This document shows, piece by piece, positions 1 to 7,948 of a stretch of DNA of 64,000 bases. This stretch comes from Brevundimonas huaxiensis (lineage in GTDB: Bacteria; Pseudomonadota; Alphaproteobacteria; Caulobacterales; Caulobacteraceae): the NCBI RefSeq assembly GCF_014218725.1, contig NZ_JABBJE010000001.1, positions 248,001 to 312,000 of the forward strand, in the 5' to 3' direction. Position numbers and translations under genes: made by a program. Each line of letters begins with the position of its first letter. Positions within the stretch are counted from its first letter, which is position 1. The notes under the pieces are model-generated. The model searched no databases. It had not been told where the DNA came from and saw only the letters and a list, made by a program, of their open reading frames with translations.

Positions 1-330
1 CCAGCCGGTCGGGTTCCAATAGGGATGCAGCAGGAAGTGGTACACCACCCCGACCACCACGATGTACATGGCGACGGCGGCCCTGACGCCTTCGCTGGCG
101 GACCAGCGGGCCAGACGCGATCCTTCGCCCAGCAGCGGCCCGGTGAAGGCCAGGGCGACCAGGATGTTGGTCAGGATGGTGAAGAAGCTGAAGTAGTTGA
201 TCGTCCGTTCCAGCACGGTCCAGCCCTGGGCCGGAGCGATCATCAGCAGATACTGAAGCGCCAGCGCGGTCCAGCCCACGACGGCGAACGTCGCGCGCCA
301 CAGCCTGGGCTGGTCCCGCTTGCGAAACAC
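1..330 (-). CDS. Pr6Pr-family membrane protein (3' part cut by window edge)
   Basis: Only the N-terminal ~110 residues are visible; the gene runs off the left edge. The translation carries hydrophobic segments, including FAVVGWTALALQYLLM, NYFSFFTILTNILVALAF and a segment ending GVVYHFLLHPYW. The NYFSFFTILTN and VVYHxLL patterns are typical of the Pr6Pr (FAR-17a/AIG1-like) integral membrane family, whose bacterial members have no settled function. The GTG at 330 is the only reasonable start, because an in-frame TGA (the stop of the aldo/keto reductase gene) lies 18 bases upstream. It probably shares a transcript with that gene. Confidence 0.7.
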   Translation of the reverse strand, partial: MFRKRDQPRLWRATFAVVGWTALALQYLLMIAPAQGWTVLERTINYFSFFTILTNILVALAFTGPLLGEGSRLARWSASEGVRAAVAMYIVVVGVVYHFLLHPYWNPTGW

Positions 331-348
331 CGGCGCGTCCCTTGTCGG

Positions 349-1191
349 TCAGGCGGCAGTCTTGTCCCATTCGAACGCCGGGTCCAGCCAGTCGCCCAGC
401 CGTTCACCCCGATCCAGGGCGTCCATCCGCTGCATCTCCTCGTCCGTCAGGGCGAAGTCGAAGATGTCGAAGTTCTCGCGCGCGCGGCTTTCCTTGGTCG
501 TGCGCGGGATGGCGATGATTCCGTGCTGAATCAGCCAGCGCAGGGTGATCTGGCCGTTGGTCTTGCCGTGCGCGCTGGCGATCTCGCTGATCGTGGCGTC
601 GTCGGCGATCTTGCCCTGCGCCAGCGGCGACCAGGCGGTGATCGACGATCCCAGCTCGGCCGCGGTGGCGACCAGCTGATCAACGCCCAGATAGGGGTGA
701 TGCTCGACCTGATCGGTCAGCAGTCGCGCCTTCGACAGGCTCTGCGCCTGACGGAATTCCTTGGAGGGGAAGTTGGACAGGCCGATCGACTTGGTCAGGC
801 CCTGGTCCTTGGCCTCGTTGAGTGCGCCCAGCGTCTCTTCGAACGTCGGCGTCGTCTTGGGCCAATGCAGAAGCAGCAGGTCGGGCGTCGTGCCCAGGCT
901 GTCGGCCGATTCCCTGGCCTGTTTCAGCAACGCATCGTGGGTGAAATGTTCGACCCAGATTTTCGTGGTCAAGAAGATGTCCTCGCGCGCCACGCCGGAG
1001 TCGCGAATGCCTTCGCCGACCGCCTTCTCGTTCTTGTAGATCCAGGCCGTATCGATGTGGCGGTAGCCGATCCGCAGGGCCTCAGCGACCATGCGCCGGG
1101 CATCGTCGGGCTCCAACTGCCAGGTGCCAAAACCGAGCAGGGGGATTTCGATACCGTCGACGGTGATCGTGGGTTGGTCGCCATAGGCCAT
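349..1191 (-). CDS. Aldo/keto reductase
   Basis: A 280-residue cytoplasmic NADPH-dependent oxidoreductase of the AKR superfamily, closest in look to the 2,5-diketo-D-gluconate reductase (DkgA/DkgB) group. The TIM-barrel signatures are all present: GFGTW near the N-terminus, then the catalytic tetrad Asp47, Tyr52, Lys77 and His109 (in LLLLHWP). IGLSNF and DQVEHHPYL follow, and the cofactor-phosphate motif IPRTTKESRARENF lies near the C-terminus. Length is normal for the family. The start has an AAGGAG ribosome site seven bases upstream. The natural substrate cannot be told from sequence; small aldehydes or ketones are the family's range. Confidence 0.93.
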   Translation of the reverse strand: MAYGDQPTITVDGIEIPLLGFGTWQLEPDDARRMVAEALRIGYRHIDTAWIYKNEKAVGEGIRDSGVAREDIFLTTKIWVEHFTHDALLKQARESADSLGTTPDLLLLHWPKTTPTFEETLGALNEAKDQGLTKSIGLSNFPSKEFRQAQSLSKARLLTDQVEHHPYLGVDQLVATAAELGSSITAWSPLAQGKIADDATISEIASAHGKTNGQITLRWLIQHGIIAIPRTTKESRARENFDIFDFALTDEEMQRMDALDRGERLGDWLDPAFEWDKTAA

Positions 1192-1229
1192 GGGGCGCTC
1201 CTTGGGCTGGGTCCGCTTGAGGGGCGTAG

Positions 1230-1592
1230 TTAGGCGCCCGATCCCGCTCCGATAAGGTCCGGATGCGCCTTGGACAGTTTTTTCGGGGCGATCCGACGCC
1301 AGCGCTTCTCAAGCGCCGCCCTCAGCCAGACGGGATCGACGCTGGCGATGCGCGCCAGGACGATGGGATGGTCGCGATAGTGGTCGGTGAAATGAAAGGT
1401 CGCCGGGTCCATCTCAATCAGCAGTTCGCGCTCATCTCGATTGTCCAGATGCACCACGATGCTGTCGTCCAGCGCCGGGCGCATCCAAGTGAAGAACTTG
1501 CCCGCCACCTTGAACGACGGCTCGCCATAGGAGACGCCGTCCTCCACGCCGGGAAACGACAGCAGCAGGGCGCGGATCTCGTCGTGGGTCAT
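1230..1592 (-). CDS. MmcQ/YjbR-family protein
   Basis: A 120-residue protein of the MmcQ/YjbR family (CyaY-like fold, often called DNA-binding). Family marks are the opening FPGVEDGVSYGEPSFKVAGK, an aspartate-rich centre (HLDNRDERELLI) and the DHPIVLARIASVDPVWL segment, followed by a helix with a basic patch (EKRWRRIAPKKL). Its ATG overlaps the TGA of the upstream secreted-protein gene (ATGA), so the two are probably translationally coupled. Biochemical function is not established for this family. Confidence 0.85.
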   Translation of the reverse strand: MTHDEIRALLLSFPGVEDGVSYGEPSFKVAGKFFTWMRPALDDSIVVHLDNRDERELLIEMDPATFHFTDHYRDHPIVLARIASVDPVWLRAALEKRWRRIAPKKLSKAHPDLIGAGSGA

Positions 1593-2392
1593 GGTGTGGC
1601 GGCCAAGGCCGCTTGTGGTGAGGCGGTAGAGGGGCCGAGCGCGAGCAAACCGTCATAGGCGCCGTCATCAATCGAGCGCATCACCACGCCGCGCAGGTTG
1701 CGATCATCGGCTGCGGTCATGGGATGGACGCCGCAAGTTTCGCGACAGTTCCACGCCTCTCCACCCTGCGACGACACCAACAGGCTGATGACATCCTCCT
1801 GCGGAAGATGCGCGATGGCCGGTCGTCCGACGCGAGGATTGCGGCTGATGATCTTGCTGGCGTGAATACTGCCGACCAACACCAGGATTTTTGCGTTGGG
1901 ATGGGCGTAGGCCGCCGATGACAGCTTGGTCGCCATCTGCAGTTCGGAATAGGCTTGGCCGACGCCTGGCACATGGGGCACGCTCGGCACGAAAGCATGG
2001 ATCGCCACGTCTCGCCCACTCGCCTTCAAAACGCGAAGTCTGTTTATCAACGCGAGCATTGCGCGGCTGGTGCGGCCGTCGTCGATACGGGGGTTCAAGA
2101 ACCAAGTGCCTTCCAGCGCCGCACGGGCGGAAGCCTCGTCCGGCGCTTCAAGCGCAGCCTCCAACTGCGGCTGAAGCAGGTCTGGAAGTTCAAGAGCGGC
2201 GACGACTGGACCTTGTTCGGTGGCTGCGCATACCAGTTCGCCGAACGCTGAAGGCGTTTCGACCGTACCATGCACCTCTCCGATGACGACGAAGCGCGGT
2301 CTATCATGACGCATAAGAACGTCTGAGCCGACCGGCGGCGCACAGGCGAGCGCTTGAGCTGCCGCCGCAGAAACCAGAAGGGCTGAGATCAC
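1589..2392 (-). CDS. Secreted Tiki/ChaN/EreA-like hypothetical protein
   Basis: A 267-residue protein that I do not recognise by name. The chosen start is the GTG at 2392, which has GGGAGA seven to eight bases upstream and begins a clean signal peptide (VISALLVSAAAAQALA, cut before Cys). A longer reading to 2512 would run into the gamma-glutamyltransferase gene and has no ribosome site. The motifs VVIGEVHGT, AALELP, DGRTSRAML and LVLVGSIHA resemble the Tiki/TraB/ChaN/erythromycin-esterase superfamily, in which the GE-H and late GS-H motifs bind metal or haem. Metal-dependent hydrolase or haem-binding roles are guesses. It ends overlapping the MmcQ gene. Confidence 0.6.
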   Translation of the reverse strand: MISALLVSAAAAQALACAPPVGSDVLMRHDRPRFVVIGEVHGTVETPSAFGELVCAATEQGPVVAALELPDLLQPQLEAALEAPDEASARAALEGTWFLNPRIDDGRTSRAMLALINRLRVLKASGRDVAIHAFVPSVPHVPGVGQAYSELQMATKLSSAAYAHPNAKILVLVGSIHASKIISRNPRVGRPAIAHLPQEDVISLLVSSQGGEAWNCRETCGVHPMTAADDRNLRGVVMRSIDDGAYDGLLALGPSTASPQAALAATP

Positions 2393-2462
2393 AGTCTTCT
2401 CCCAAGCTTTACGGAAACAGCGACTGGCGTTGTCGCCGGTGTTGGCTATCACGCCTTCGCCG

Positions 2463-4292
2463 TCAGTAGGCCAGGGCGATGCCGTCCTTGCGCATCTCGG
2501 TCGCCGCGCCATAGGTCCAGCGCCCGCCGGGGTTCATCTGTTTCATGACGTTCTGATAGCCGCCGAAGCCGCCGTCCGGTTCGCCCAGGGTCCAGCCCAT
2601 GGCGCGCAGCTGGGCCTTGGTCGCCTCGGGCACGCCGCTTTCCAGATGCAGCACGCCGGTTCCTTCCTGCGACTGGCCGGTCGGTTCGGACGAGCCATAG
2701 TGTTGCCAGCGCGGGGCGTCGCCCGCCGCCTGGGGCTCCAGCCCGTAATCGACCATGTTGATGATGATCTGGGCCTGGCCTTGCGGCTGCATGGCGCCGC
2801 CCATGACGCCGAACGCCATCCAGGGCTCGCCGTCCTTGACCGCAAAGCCGGGTATGATCGTCTGGAACGGGCGCTTGCCCGGCGCATAGATGTTGGGATG
2901 GCCGTCGCTCAAGGCGAACAGCTCGCCACGGTCCTGGAACATGAAGCCCAGCGGTTCGGAGCCGTTGTCGGGCGCCAGGCCTGAGCCCATGCCGCGATAG
3001 TTGGACTGAATCCAGCTGACCATCATCCCGTCGGCGTCGGCGACGCTGAAATAGGTGGTGTCGCCGTGGTGCGGGGCGTCGCCCGGCATGACGCGGTCCA
3101 TGATCCGATCGGGTCGGATCAGCTTGGCGCGCTCGGCCGCATAGGCCTTGGAGTTCAGCCATTCGACCGGGGTCTTGGAGAATCGGTCGTCGGCGAACCA
3201 GCGCGCCCGATCCTCGAACGCCAGCCGCTTGGCCTCGGCCTGGACGTGCAGCGAGGCGGCGGACTGGAAGCCCATGGATTTTAGGTCGAACTGCTCGCAG
3301 ATGTTCAGGATCTGGTTGGTGCTCAGCCCCTGGGTGTTCGGACCCAGGCCGAAGACATCCACGCCGCGATAGTTTGTCTGGATCGGCTCGACCCATTCGG
3401 TGTGATGCGCGGCCAGGTCAGCGCGGGTCATCCAGCCGCCGATTCGCTTGAAATAGGCCTCGATCTGATCGGCGATAGGCCCGTTGTAGAAGGCGTCGCG
3501 CCCACCCTCGGCGATCATCCGCAGGGTCTTGCCCAGATAGGGATTGGCGAAGACCTCGCCCACCTTGGGCGTCGCGCCGCTGGCGGCCCAGATGCGCTTT
3601 CGGTTCTCGTTTTCCTCGATCGGGATCTGGCCCCGGTCGAAGGCGGCCATGTTGCGTTCCAGATAGTAGGCGATGACCTGGGGCACGGGCACGCCCTGCT
3701 CGCACAGTTCGGCGACGGGCAGCAGCACCTCTTTCCACGGCAGTTTCCCATAGCGCTGGTGCGCGCTCCACCAGGCGTCCACCGTGCCCGGCACATTGAT
3801 CGTCACCGCGCCATAGCGCGGCAGATAGCCGTCGATGGCCTTGGACCGCGCGATCTCCAGACTGAGGCCCCGCGGACTGGCGCCCGAGCCGTTCAGCCCG
3901 ACGACCTTCTTCTGCTTGGGGTCCCACAGCATGCAATAGGCGTCGCCGCCGATGCCGTTGGCGACCGGCTCCAGAAAGCCCAGCGCCGCATTGATGGCGA
4001 TGGCCGCATCGATGGCCGATCCGCCGCGCCGCAAGGTGTCGATGCCGATCAGACTGGCCGCCGGGTGCGCCGTCGCCGCCGCTCCGTTCGCGCCCCAGAC
4101 GGTCGAGCGTCCCATGAACTTCGGTCCCGAAATCCGGTCGCCGATGCCGACGCCGGCATAGGGATCGGCCGGGCGAGCCGGCGCTGGGGCCGCCTCGGTC
4201 GGCCTGGCGGCGGGGGAAGCCTGCCGGGCCTGGGCTGCGGTCGCCGCCAGCGCGCCGGCGGGCAGGGCGGACAGGAAGGTGCGACGACGCAT
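2463..4292 (-). CDS. ggt: Gamma-glutamyltransferase (Ntn hydrolase)
   Basis: A 609-residue periplasmic gamma-glutamyltransferase, which cleaves or transfers the gamma-glutamyl group of glutathione and related peptides. It opens with a twin-arginine-like signal (MRRRTFLSALPAG...AQA) and a proline/alanine-rich linker. The Ntn core follows: GRSTVWGANGAAATAHP and the DAYCMLWD region, then the autoprocessing site HGDTTYFSV with nucleophile Thr412. SNYRGMGSGL and the GGAMQPQGQAQIIINMVDYG segment near the C-terminus are also typical. The proenzyme is expected to split before Thr412 into large and small subunits. Export through Tat would be less usual for the family and is inferred only from the signal. 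Confidence 0.94.
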   Translation of the reverse strand: MRRRTFLSALPAGALAATAAQARQASPAARPTEAAPAPARPADPYAGVGIGDRISGPKFMGRSTVWGANGAAATAHPAASLIGIDTLRRGGSAIDAAIAINAALGFLEPVANGIGGDAYCMLWDPKQKKVVGLNGSGASPRGLSLEIARSKAIDGYLPRYGAVTINVPGTVDAWWSAHQRYGKLPWKEVLLPVAELCEQGVPVPQVIAYYLERNMAAFDRGQIPIEENENRKRIWAASGATPKVGEVFANPYLGKTLRMIAEGGRDAFYNGPIADQIEAYFKRIGGWMTRADLAAHHTEWVEPIQTNYRGVDVFGLGPNTQGLSTNQILNICEQFDLKSMGFQSAASLHVQAEAKRLAFEDRARWFADDRFSKTPVEWLNSKAYAAERAKLIRPDRIMDRVMPGDAPHHGDTTYFSVADADGMMVSWIQSNYRGMGSGLAPDNGSEPLGFMFQDRGELFALSDGHPNIYAPGKRPFQTIIPGFAVKDGEPWMAFGVMGGAMQPQGQAQIIINMVDYGLEPQAAGDAPRWQHYGSSEPTGQSQEGTGVLHLESGVPEATKAQLRAMGWTLGEPDGGFGGYQNVMKQMNPGGRWTYGAATEMRKDGIALAY

Positions 4293-4363
4293 GGGCGGAC
4301 TCCTCGAACAACCGATGCGGCATCAAGGGTGCAGTCGATCGATCCGGCAAGCCTTGCGGCAAA

Positions 4364-4395
4364 GAAAAAGGCCGCGTCCCTTTCGGAACGCGGCC
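4364..4395 (-). terminator. Intrinsic terminator of exbD
   Basis: A ten-base GC stem, GGCCGCGTCC/GGAACGCGGCC with one imperfect step, sits 25 bases past the exbD stop. Read on the minus strand it is followed by a T-rich run (CTTTTTCTTTG). It separates exbD from ggt. Confidence 0.85.
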
Positions 4396-4419
4396 CAAAT
4401 CCTGGAAAGGACGAAGGTC

Positions 4420-4854
4420 CTATTCGATGTCTTCGTTCAGCAGGCCGACCTTGAAGAAGCCGTTCTCCTGCATCTTGTTCATGACTTCCATGAACTGCGA
4501 ATATTTCACTTCGGGCTGAGCGCGGACGAAGACGCGCTCTTCCTGGCAGGCGCCGCCGCCCAGGGCGGTGCAGACGTCAGTGGCCAGGTTGTCGATCGAG
4601 GTTTGTTTGTCCGACAGGAACAGCTGACCGTTTTCCTGGATGGTGATGTACACCGGTTCCTTCTCTTCGGTCGGATTGGTGGGCGGCTGTGCGGGCGGCA
4701 GGTCCAGACGGATCGACACGGTCGCCATCGGCGCGGCGACCATGAAGATGATCATGAGCACCAGCAGAATGTCGATGAACGGCGTGATGTTGATATCCGC
4801 CGTCTGTTCGATCGTGTGCTTGTCCCCGCCGGAACCACCGAGCTTGGCAGCCAT
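4420..4854 (-). CDS. exbD: Biopolymer transport protein ExbD
   Basis: A 144-residue inner-membrane protein of the ExbD/TolR family, part of the proton-driven motor that energises TonB-dependent receptors. There is a short cytoplasmic N-terminus, one transmembrane helix (about residues 23-43, INITPFIDILLVLMIIFMVA) holding the essential proton-relay aspartate (Asp28), and a periplasmic domain with YITIQENGQLFL and VFVRAQPEVKYSQFMEVM. Its partner ExbB and TonB are not beside it: the gene stands alone between folE and its own terminator. It may be the second ExbD that many Caulobacterales carry, but that is inference. Confidence 0.9.
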   Translation of the reverse strand: MAAKLGGSGGDKHTIEQTADINITPFIDILLVLMIIFMVAAPMATVSIRLDLPPAQPPTNPTEEKEPVYITIQENGQLFLSDKQTSIDNLATDVCTALGGGACQEERVFVRAQPEVKYSQFMEVMNKMQENGFFKVGLLNEDIE

Positions 4855-5023
4855 GCATCGTCTCCGTTACTCGCCGGCTGCGTTCCGCGCCGACATTTCC
4901 CTATGGATCGCCCGAAGGCTTGATCGGTTCTTGGCGTCCCGATGCGGGCTTGTAAAGCGGTTCTAAACGATCTGCCGTTCCCGAACGTCAATTATACACG
5001 ACAGAGGGACGTCAGTTCGGCCT

Positions 5024-5638
5024 TCAGGCCTTGGCCAGCTTCAAAAAACGGTCCGCCAGGGCAGGATCGTCCTTGAACGCGCCGGTGAAGCGGGTCGTGA
5101 TGGTCGAAACGTGCCGATGATGCACGCCGCGCGTGGTCATGCACTGATGCTCGGCGTCCACCAGCACCGCCACGCCGCGGGGCTGCAGGTGCGATTCGAT
5201 GGCGTCGATGATGTCGTTGGTCAGGGTTTCCTGGTTCTGCAGGCGTCGCGCATAGATCTCGACGACCCGCGCCAGCTTGGAGATGCCGACCACCTTCTCG
5301 CCGGGCAGATAGGCGACGTAGGCCTTGCCCAGGAACGGGGCCAGGTGGTGCTCACAGTGGCTCTCGACCTCGATGTCGCGCAGGATGACCATGTCGTCAT
5401 AGCCGGTCACGTCCTCGAAGGTGCGGCTCAGCTCCTTGCCCGCATCGGCGTCATAGCCGTCGAACCATTCGCCGTAAGCGTCCACCACCCGCTTGGGCGT
5501 GTCGATCAGGCCGGGACGGTCGGGATTGTCGCCGGCCCAGGCGATCAGGGTGCGCACGGCCTCCAGCGCCTGTTCGCGCGACGGGCGTTGCACGGCAGCA
5601 TCGCTGACGAGGACGGGCTTGGCGGGGGTGACGCTCAT
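5024..5638 (-). CDS. folE: GTP cyclohydrolase I
   Basis: A 204-residue type I GTP cyclohydrolase, which converts GTP to 7,8-dihydroneopterin triphosphate, the first step of folate synthesis. Zinc ligands are visible as Cys95 and His98 in ESHCEHHLAPF and Cys166 in EHQCMTTRGV. The signatures GYDDMVILRDIEVESHCEHH and KVVGISKLARVVEIYARRLQNQE are canonical. Length is normal. It is transcribed divergently from cysS, with 128 bases between the two starts that must hold both promoters. Confidence 0.97.
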   Translation of the reverse strand: MSVTPAKPVLVSDAAVQRPSREQALEAVRTLIAWAGDNPDRPGLIDTPKRVVDAYGEWFDGYDADAGKELSRTFEDVTGYDDMVILRDIEVESHCEHHLAPFLGKAYVAYLPGEKVVGISKLARVVEIYARRLQNQETLTNDIIDAIESHLQPRGVAVLVDAEHQCMTTRGVHHRHVSTITTRFTGAFKDDPALADRFLKLAKA

Positions 5639-5766
5639 GAACTCGATTTCCGGCCGGGGCGGGCGGGTCGCCCGGTTTACCTTCTACAATCCGTCGGGAC
5701 TGTATATCAGGCCGCTATATGGGACAGACCGTCCGTCCCGCAAGAAAACCCGCTAAAGACTGATCC

Positions 5767-7218
5767 ATGCCGCTGCACATCCACGACACCCTGCGCCGTG
5801 AAAAGCGCCTGTTCGAGCCCCGGAACAAGGATCGTGTGACCCTCTATGTCTGCGGCCCCACGGTCTATGACTACGCCCACATCGGCAATGCGCGCCCGCC
5901 GGTGGTGTTCGACGTCCTTGTGCGGCTGCTGCGCCGGACCTATGGCGCGGACAAGGTCCTCTACGCCCGCAACGTCACCGACGTGGACGACAAGATCAAT
6001 CAGAAGGCCGCGCGCGAAGGCGTGCCGATCGGCGAGGTCACGGCCCGCTATGAAGCCGCCTATCTCGCCGACATGGGCCTGCTGAACGTCTCGCCGCCCG
6101 ATATCGCGCCCCACGTCACCGACTACATCCCGGCCATCGTCGATCAGATCCAGGCCATCGTCGACGCCGGCTGCGCCTATGCGGCCGAGGGGCACGTCCT
6201 GTTCGACGTCTCGTCCTACAAGGCCTACGGCGCCCTGTCGGGTCGGAACCTGGACGACATGATTGCCGGCGCCCGCGTCGAGGTCGCGCCCTACAAGAAG
6301 AACCCGCACGACTTCGTGCTGTGGAAGCCGTCCAAGGCGGACGAGCCGTCCTGGCCGTCGCCGTGGGGCGAGGGGCGTCCTGGCTGGCACATCGAATGCT
6401 CGGCCATGATCGAAAAGACCCTCGGCCTGCCCATCGACATTCACGGCGGTGGCATCGACCTGGTCTTCCCCCACCATGAGAACGAGATCGCCCAGGGCGT
6501 CTGCGCCCACGGCCATGCGCATGGCGATCAGGCCCATGACGAATACGCCCGCTACTGGATGCACAACGGCTTTCTGACCGTGGACGCCGAGAAGATGTCC
6601 AAGTCGATCGGCAACGTCCTGCTGCTGCACGATCTGGTGCAGGCCATGCCGGGCGAGGTCGTCCGCTGGGCGCTGCTGTCGGCCCACTATCGGCAGCCGC
6701 TGGACTGGAACCAGGGGCTGTTGGATCAGAGCCGCAAGAACCTGGACCGGCTGTATGGCGTGCTGCGCGACGCCGACGCGGCCCTGGCCGACTTCGATGA
6801 GGCGACGCTCGACGAGGCCGAGAGGGAACTGGCCGAGAACGCCCTGAATCCGGTGCTGGACGCGCTTGAAGACGATCTCAATACGCCGGGCGCGATCGCC
6901 CAGCTGTTCGGGCTCGGCAACACCCTGCGCGAACTGCTGAACGACGCCGAGGCCGATATCAACGATGTCGCCATGGCCCGCTGGAGCCTGAAGGAAGCGG
7001 CCGGTCTGCTCGGCGTTCTGTCGCTGACGCCGGACGCCTGGTTCGAGGGCGGCGATCCCGCCCTGAAGGCCGAGGTCGAGGCCCTGCTGGACCAACGCGC
7101 CGCCGCCCGCGCCGCCAAGGACTGGTCCGAGGCCGACCGCATCCGCGACCGCCTGAACGCCCTGAACGTCGTCGTCATGGACGGCCCCGAAGGCGCCACC
7201 TGGCGCGTGAAAGGGTAA
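5767..7218 (+). CDS. cysS: Cysteinyl-tRNA synthetase
   Basis: A 483-residue class I synthetase that charges tRNA-Cys. The N-terminus has the zinc-site YVCGPTVYD (Cys29) and the HIGH-equivalent HIGN at 38-41. The GWHIECSAMIEKTLG and FPHHENEIAQ segments follow and hold the other zinc ligands. KMSKSIGN lies at about 276-283. The C-terminal anticodon-binding region ends normally. It is slightly longer than the E. coli enzyme, with an insertion around LWKPSKADEPSWPSPWGEGRPG as seen in other alphaproteobacteria. An unusual tRNA-Cys gene lies about 2.2 kb downstream. Confidence 0.97.
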   Translation: MPLHIHDTLRREKRLFEPRNKDRVTLYVCGPTVYDYAHIGNARPPVVFDVLVRLLRRTYGADKVLYARNVTDVDDKINQKAAREGVPIGEVTARYEAAYLADMGLLNVSPPDIAPHVTDYIPAIVDQIQAIVDAGCAYAAEGHVLFDVSSYKAYGALSGRNLDDMIAGARVEVAPYKKNPHDFVLWKPSKADEPSWPSPWGEGRPGWHIECSAMIEKTLGLPIDIHGGGIDLVFPHHENEIAQGVCAHGHAHGDQAHDEYARYWMHNGFLTVDAEKMSKSIGNVLLLHDLVQAMPGEVVRWALLSAHYRQPLDWNQGLLDQSRKNLDRLYGVLRDADAALADFDEATLDEAERELAENALNPVLDALEDDLNTPGAIAQLFGLGNTLRELLNDAEADINDVAMARWSLKEAAGLLGVLSLTPDAWFEGGDPALKAEVEALLDQRAAARAAKDWSEADRIRDRLNALNVVVMDGPEGATWRVKG

Positions 7219-7264
7219 GCAGGCTATTCTCTCTCAAGCTGAGAAAGCAGTCGCGCCTCCCTCT

Positions 7265-7420
7265 TCGTCATCCTCCGGCAAGCCGCTTGCGGCGCAGACC
7301 GGGGGACCCAGCGGCGCCGGAGGCGATGTTTCCGCCGCACGGCTGTCAGCGAGTCCGCGACAGGTTCGCGCTCTCGCGCGCCGCTGGGTCCCCCGGTCGC
7401 TTCGCGCCGGAGGATGACGA
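7265..7420. repeat. 156-bp palindromic intergenic element
   Basis: Two perfect inverted arms frame this element. The outer pair is TCGTCATCCTCCGGC at 7265-7279 and its complement at 7406-7420. The inner 20-base pair is GACCGGGGGACCCAGCGGCG at 7297-7316 and its complement at 7379-7398. The centre (7317-7378) is GC-rich. It starts 47 bases after the cysS stop, encodes nothing convincing and has no target-site duplication that I can see. It looks like a REP/MITE-type dispersed element, although only one copy is in the window. Confidence 0.75.
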
Positions 7421-7547
7421 TGGATGGGATCACCGCCGCAGCCATCGCAATGCCGCTGGTCCATCCGCAGCGATTTCAACCGCTTGCCGATTTATGTCCC
7501 CCGTTTCCCATCCACGGGGTCAAACGGCCCCATAATGCACCCGTCTC

Positions 7548-7665
7548 GTCGCATGGAGGGCTCGCCTGGCCTGCGACCTTGCGGCGGCGAGAGCGGAGGG
7601 AACGGGGGCGATGGTGAAATCCCATCGCGGCGCCGGGGCTGATCGGTCGGGGAATCGCCCCGGCG
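7548..7665 (+). other. Run of GC-rich hairpins in a 730-bp intergenic gap
   Basis: The gap from 7219 to 7948 has no supportable gene. Beyond the palindromic element it holds three perfect stems in a row: GTCGCA/TGCGAC (7548-7577), GCGATGG/CCATCGC with loop TGAAATC (7608-7628), and CGCCGGGGC/GCCCCGGCG (7631-7665). A further GCTCGG/CCGAGC stem lies at 7779-7794. The clustering suggests a structured RNA, or simply GC-rich DNA. I could not match it to tmRNA, RNase P, SRP RNA or a known riboswitch, and the strand is uncertain. Confidence 0.35.
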
Positions 7666-7844
7666 TCCGCAGCCGCGTCGCAGGGTCGAGGGGGATACTC
7701 GGCCGCACCGGGGATCGGGGATCGCTGCTCCGACCCGCCCGTCGCAGGCTTATGGGGTTAGGCGATAAGACCGCCACCGCTCGGCGCCCCGAGCTTGCAG
7801 GCCAACCTTCCGCGCGGAGCGTCATACCCTTCGTCGAAACGGTA

Positions 7845-7876
7845 CTTAAAAACTCACACTCCGGGCGAAGGCCCGG
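7845..7876 (-). terminator. Possible terminator of the lytic transglycosylase gene
   Basis: A six-base stem CCGGGC/GCCCGG with loop GAAG lies about 75 bases past the stop. On the minus strand it is followed, after a short spacer, by a run of five T. The spacer makes it a weak candidate. Confidence 0.4.
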
Positions 7877-7948
7877 CGCTCCGCCCAGCCCTCCATCCCT
7901 CCGCCCGATAAAAGGCAGGAGCGGCGAACCATGCCCGACTCTAAGCCC

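Noticed and set aside
2393-2512. Longer start for the Tiki/ChaN-like protein.
   Set aside because: It overlaps the ggt 3' end and would bury the signal peptide.
7600-7680. Resemblance of GGTGAAATCCC to cobalamin or FMN riboswitch cores.
   Set aside because: The flanking consensus parts (B12 box, or the ACCGGCGGT core of the FMN element) are missing, and no plus-strand gene follows within reach.
7421-7948. Possible tmRNA, RNase P RNA or SRP RNA in the long gap.
   Set aside because: No tag-peptide reading, no GAGGAAAGTCC core and no GGAAGNAGCC-type SRP loop could be found on either strand.
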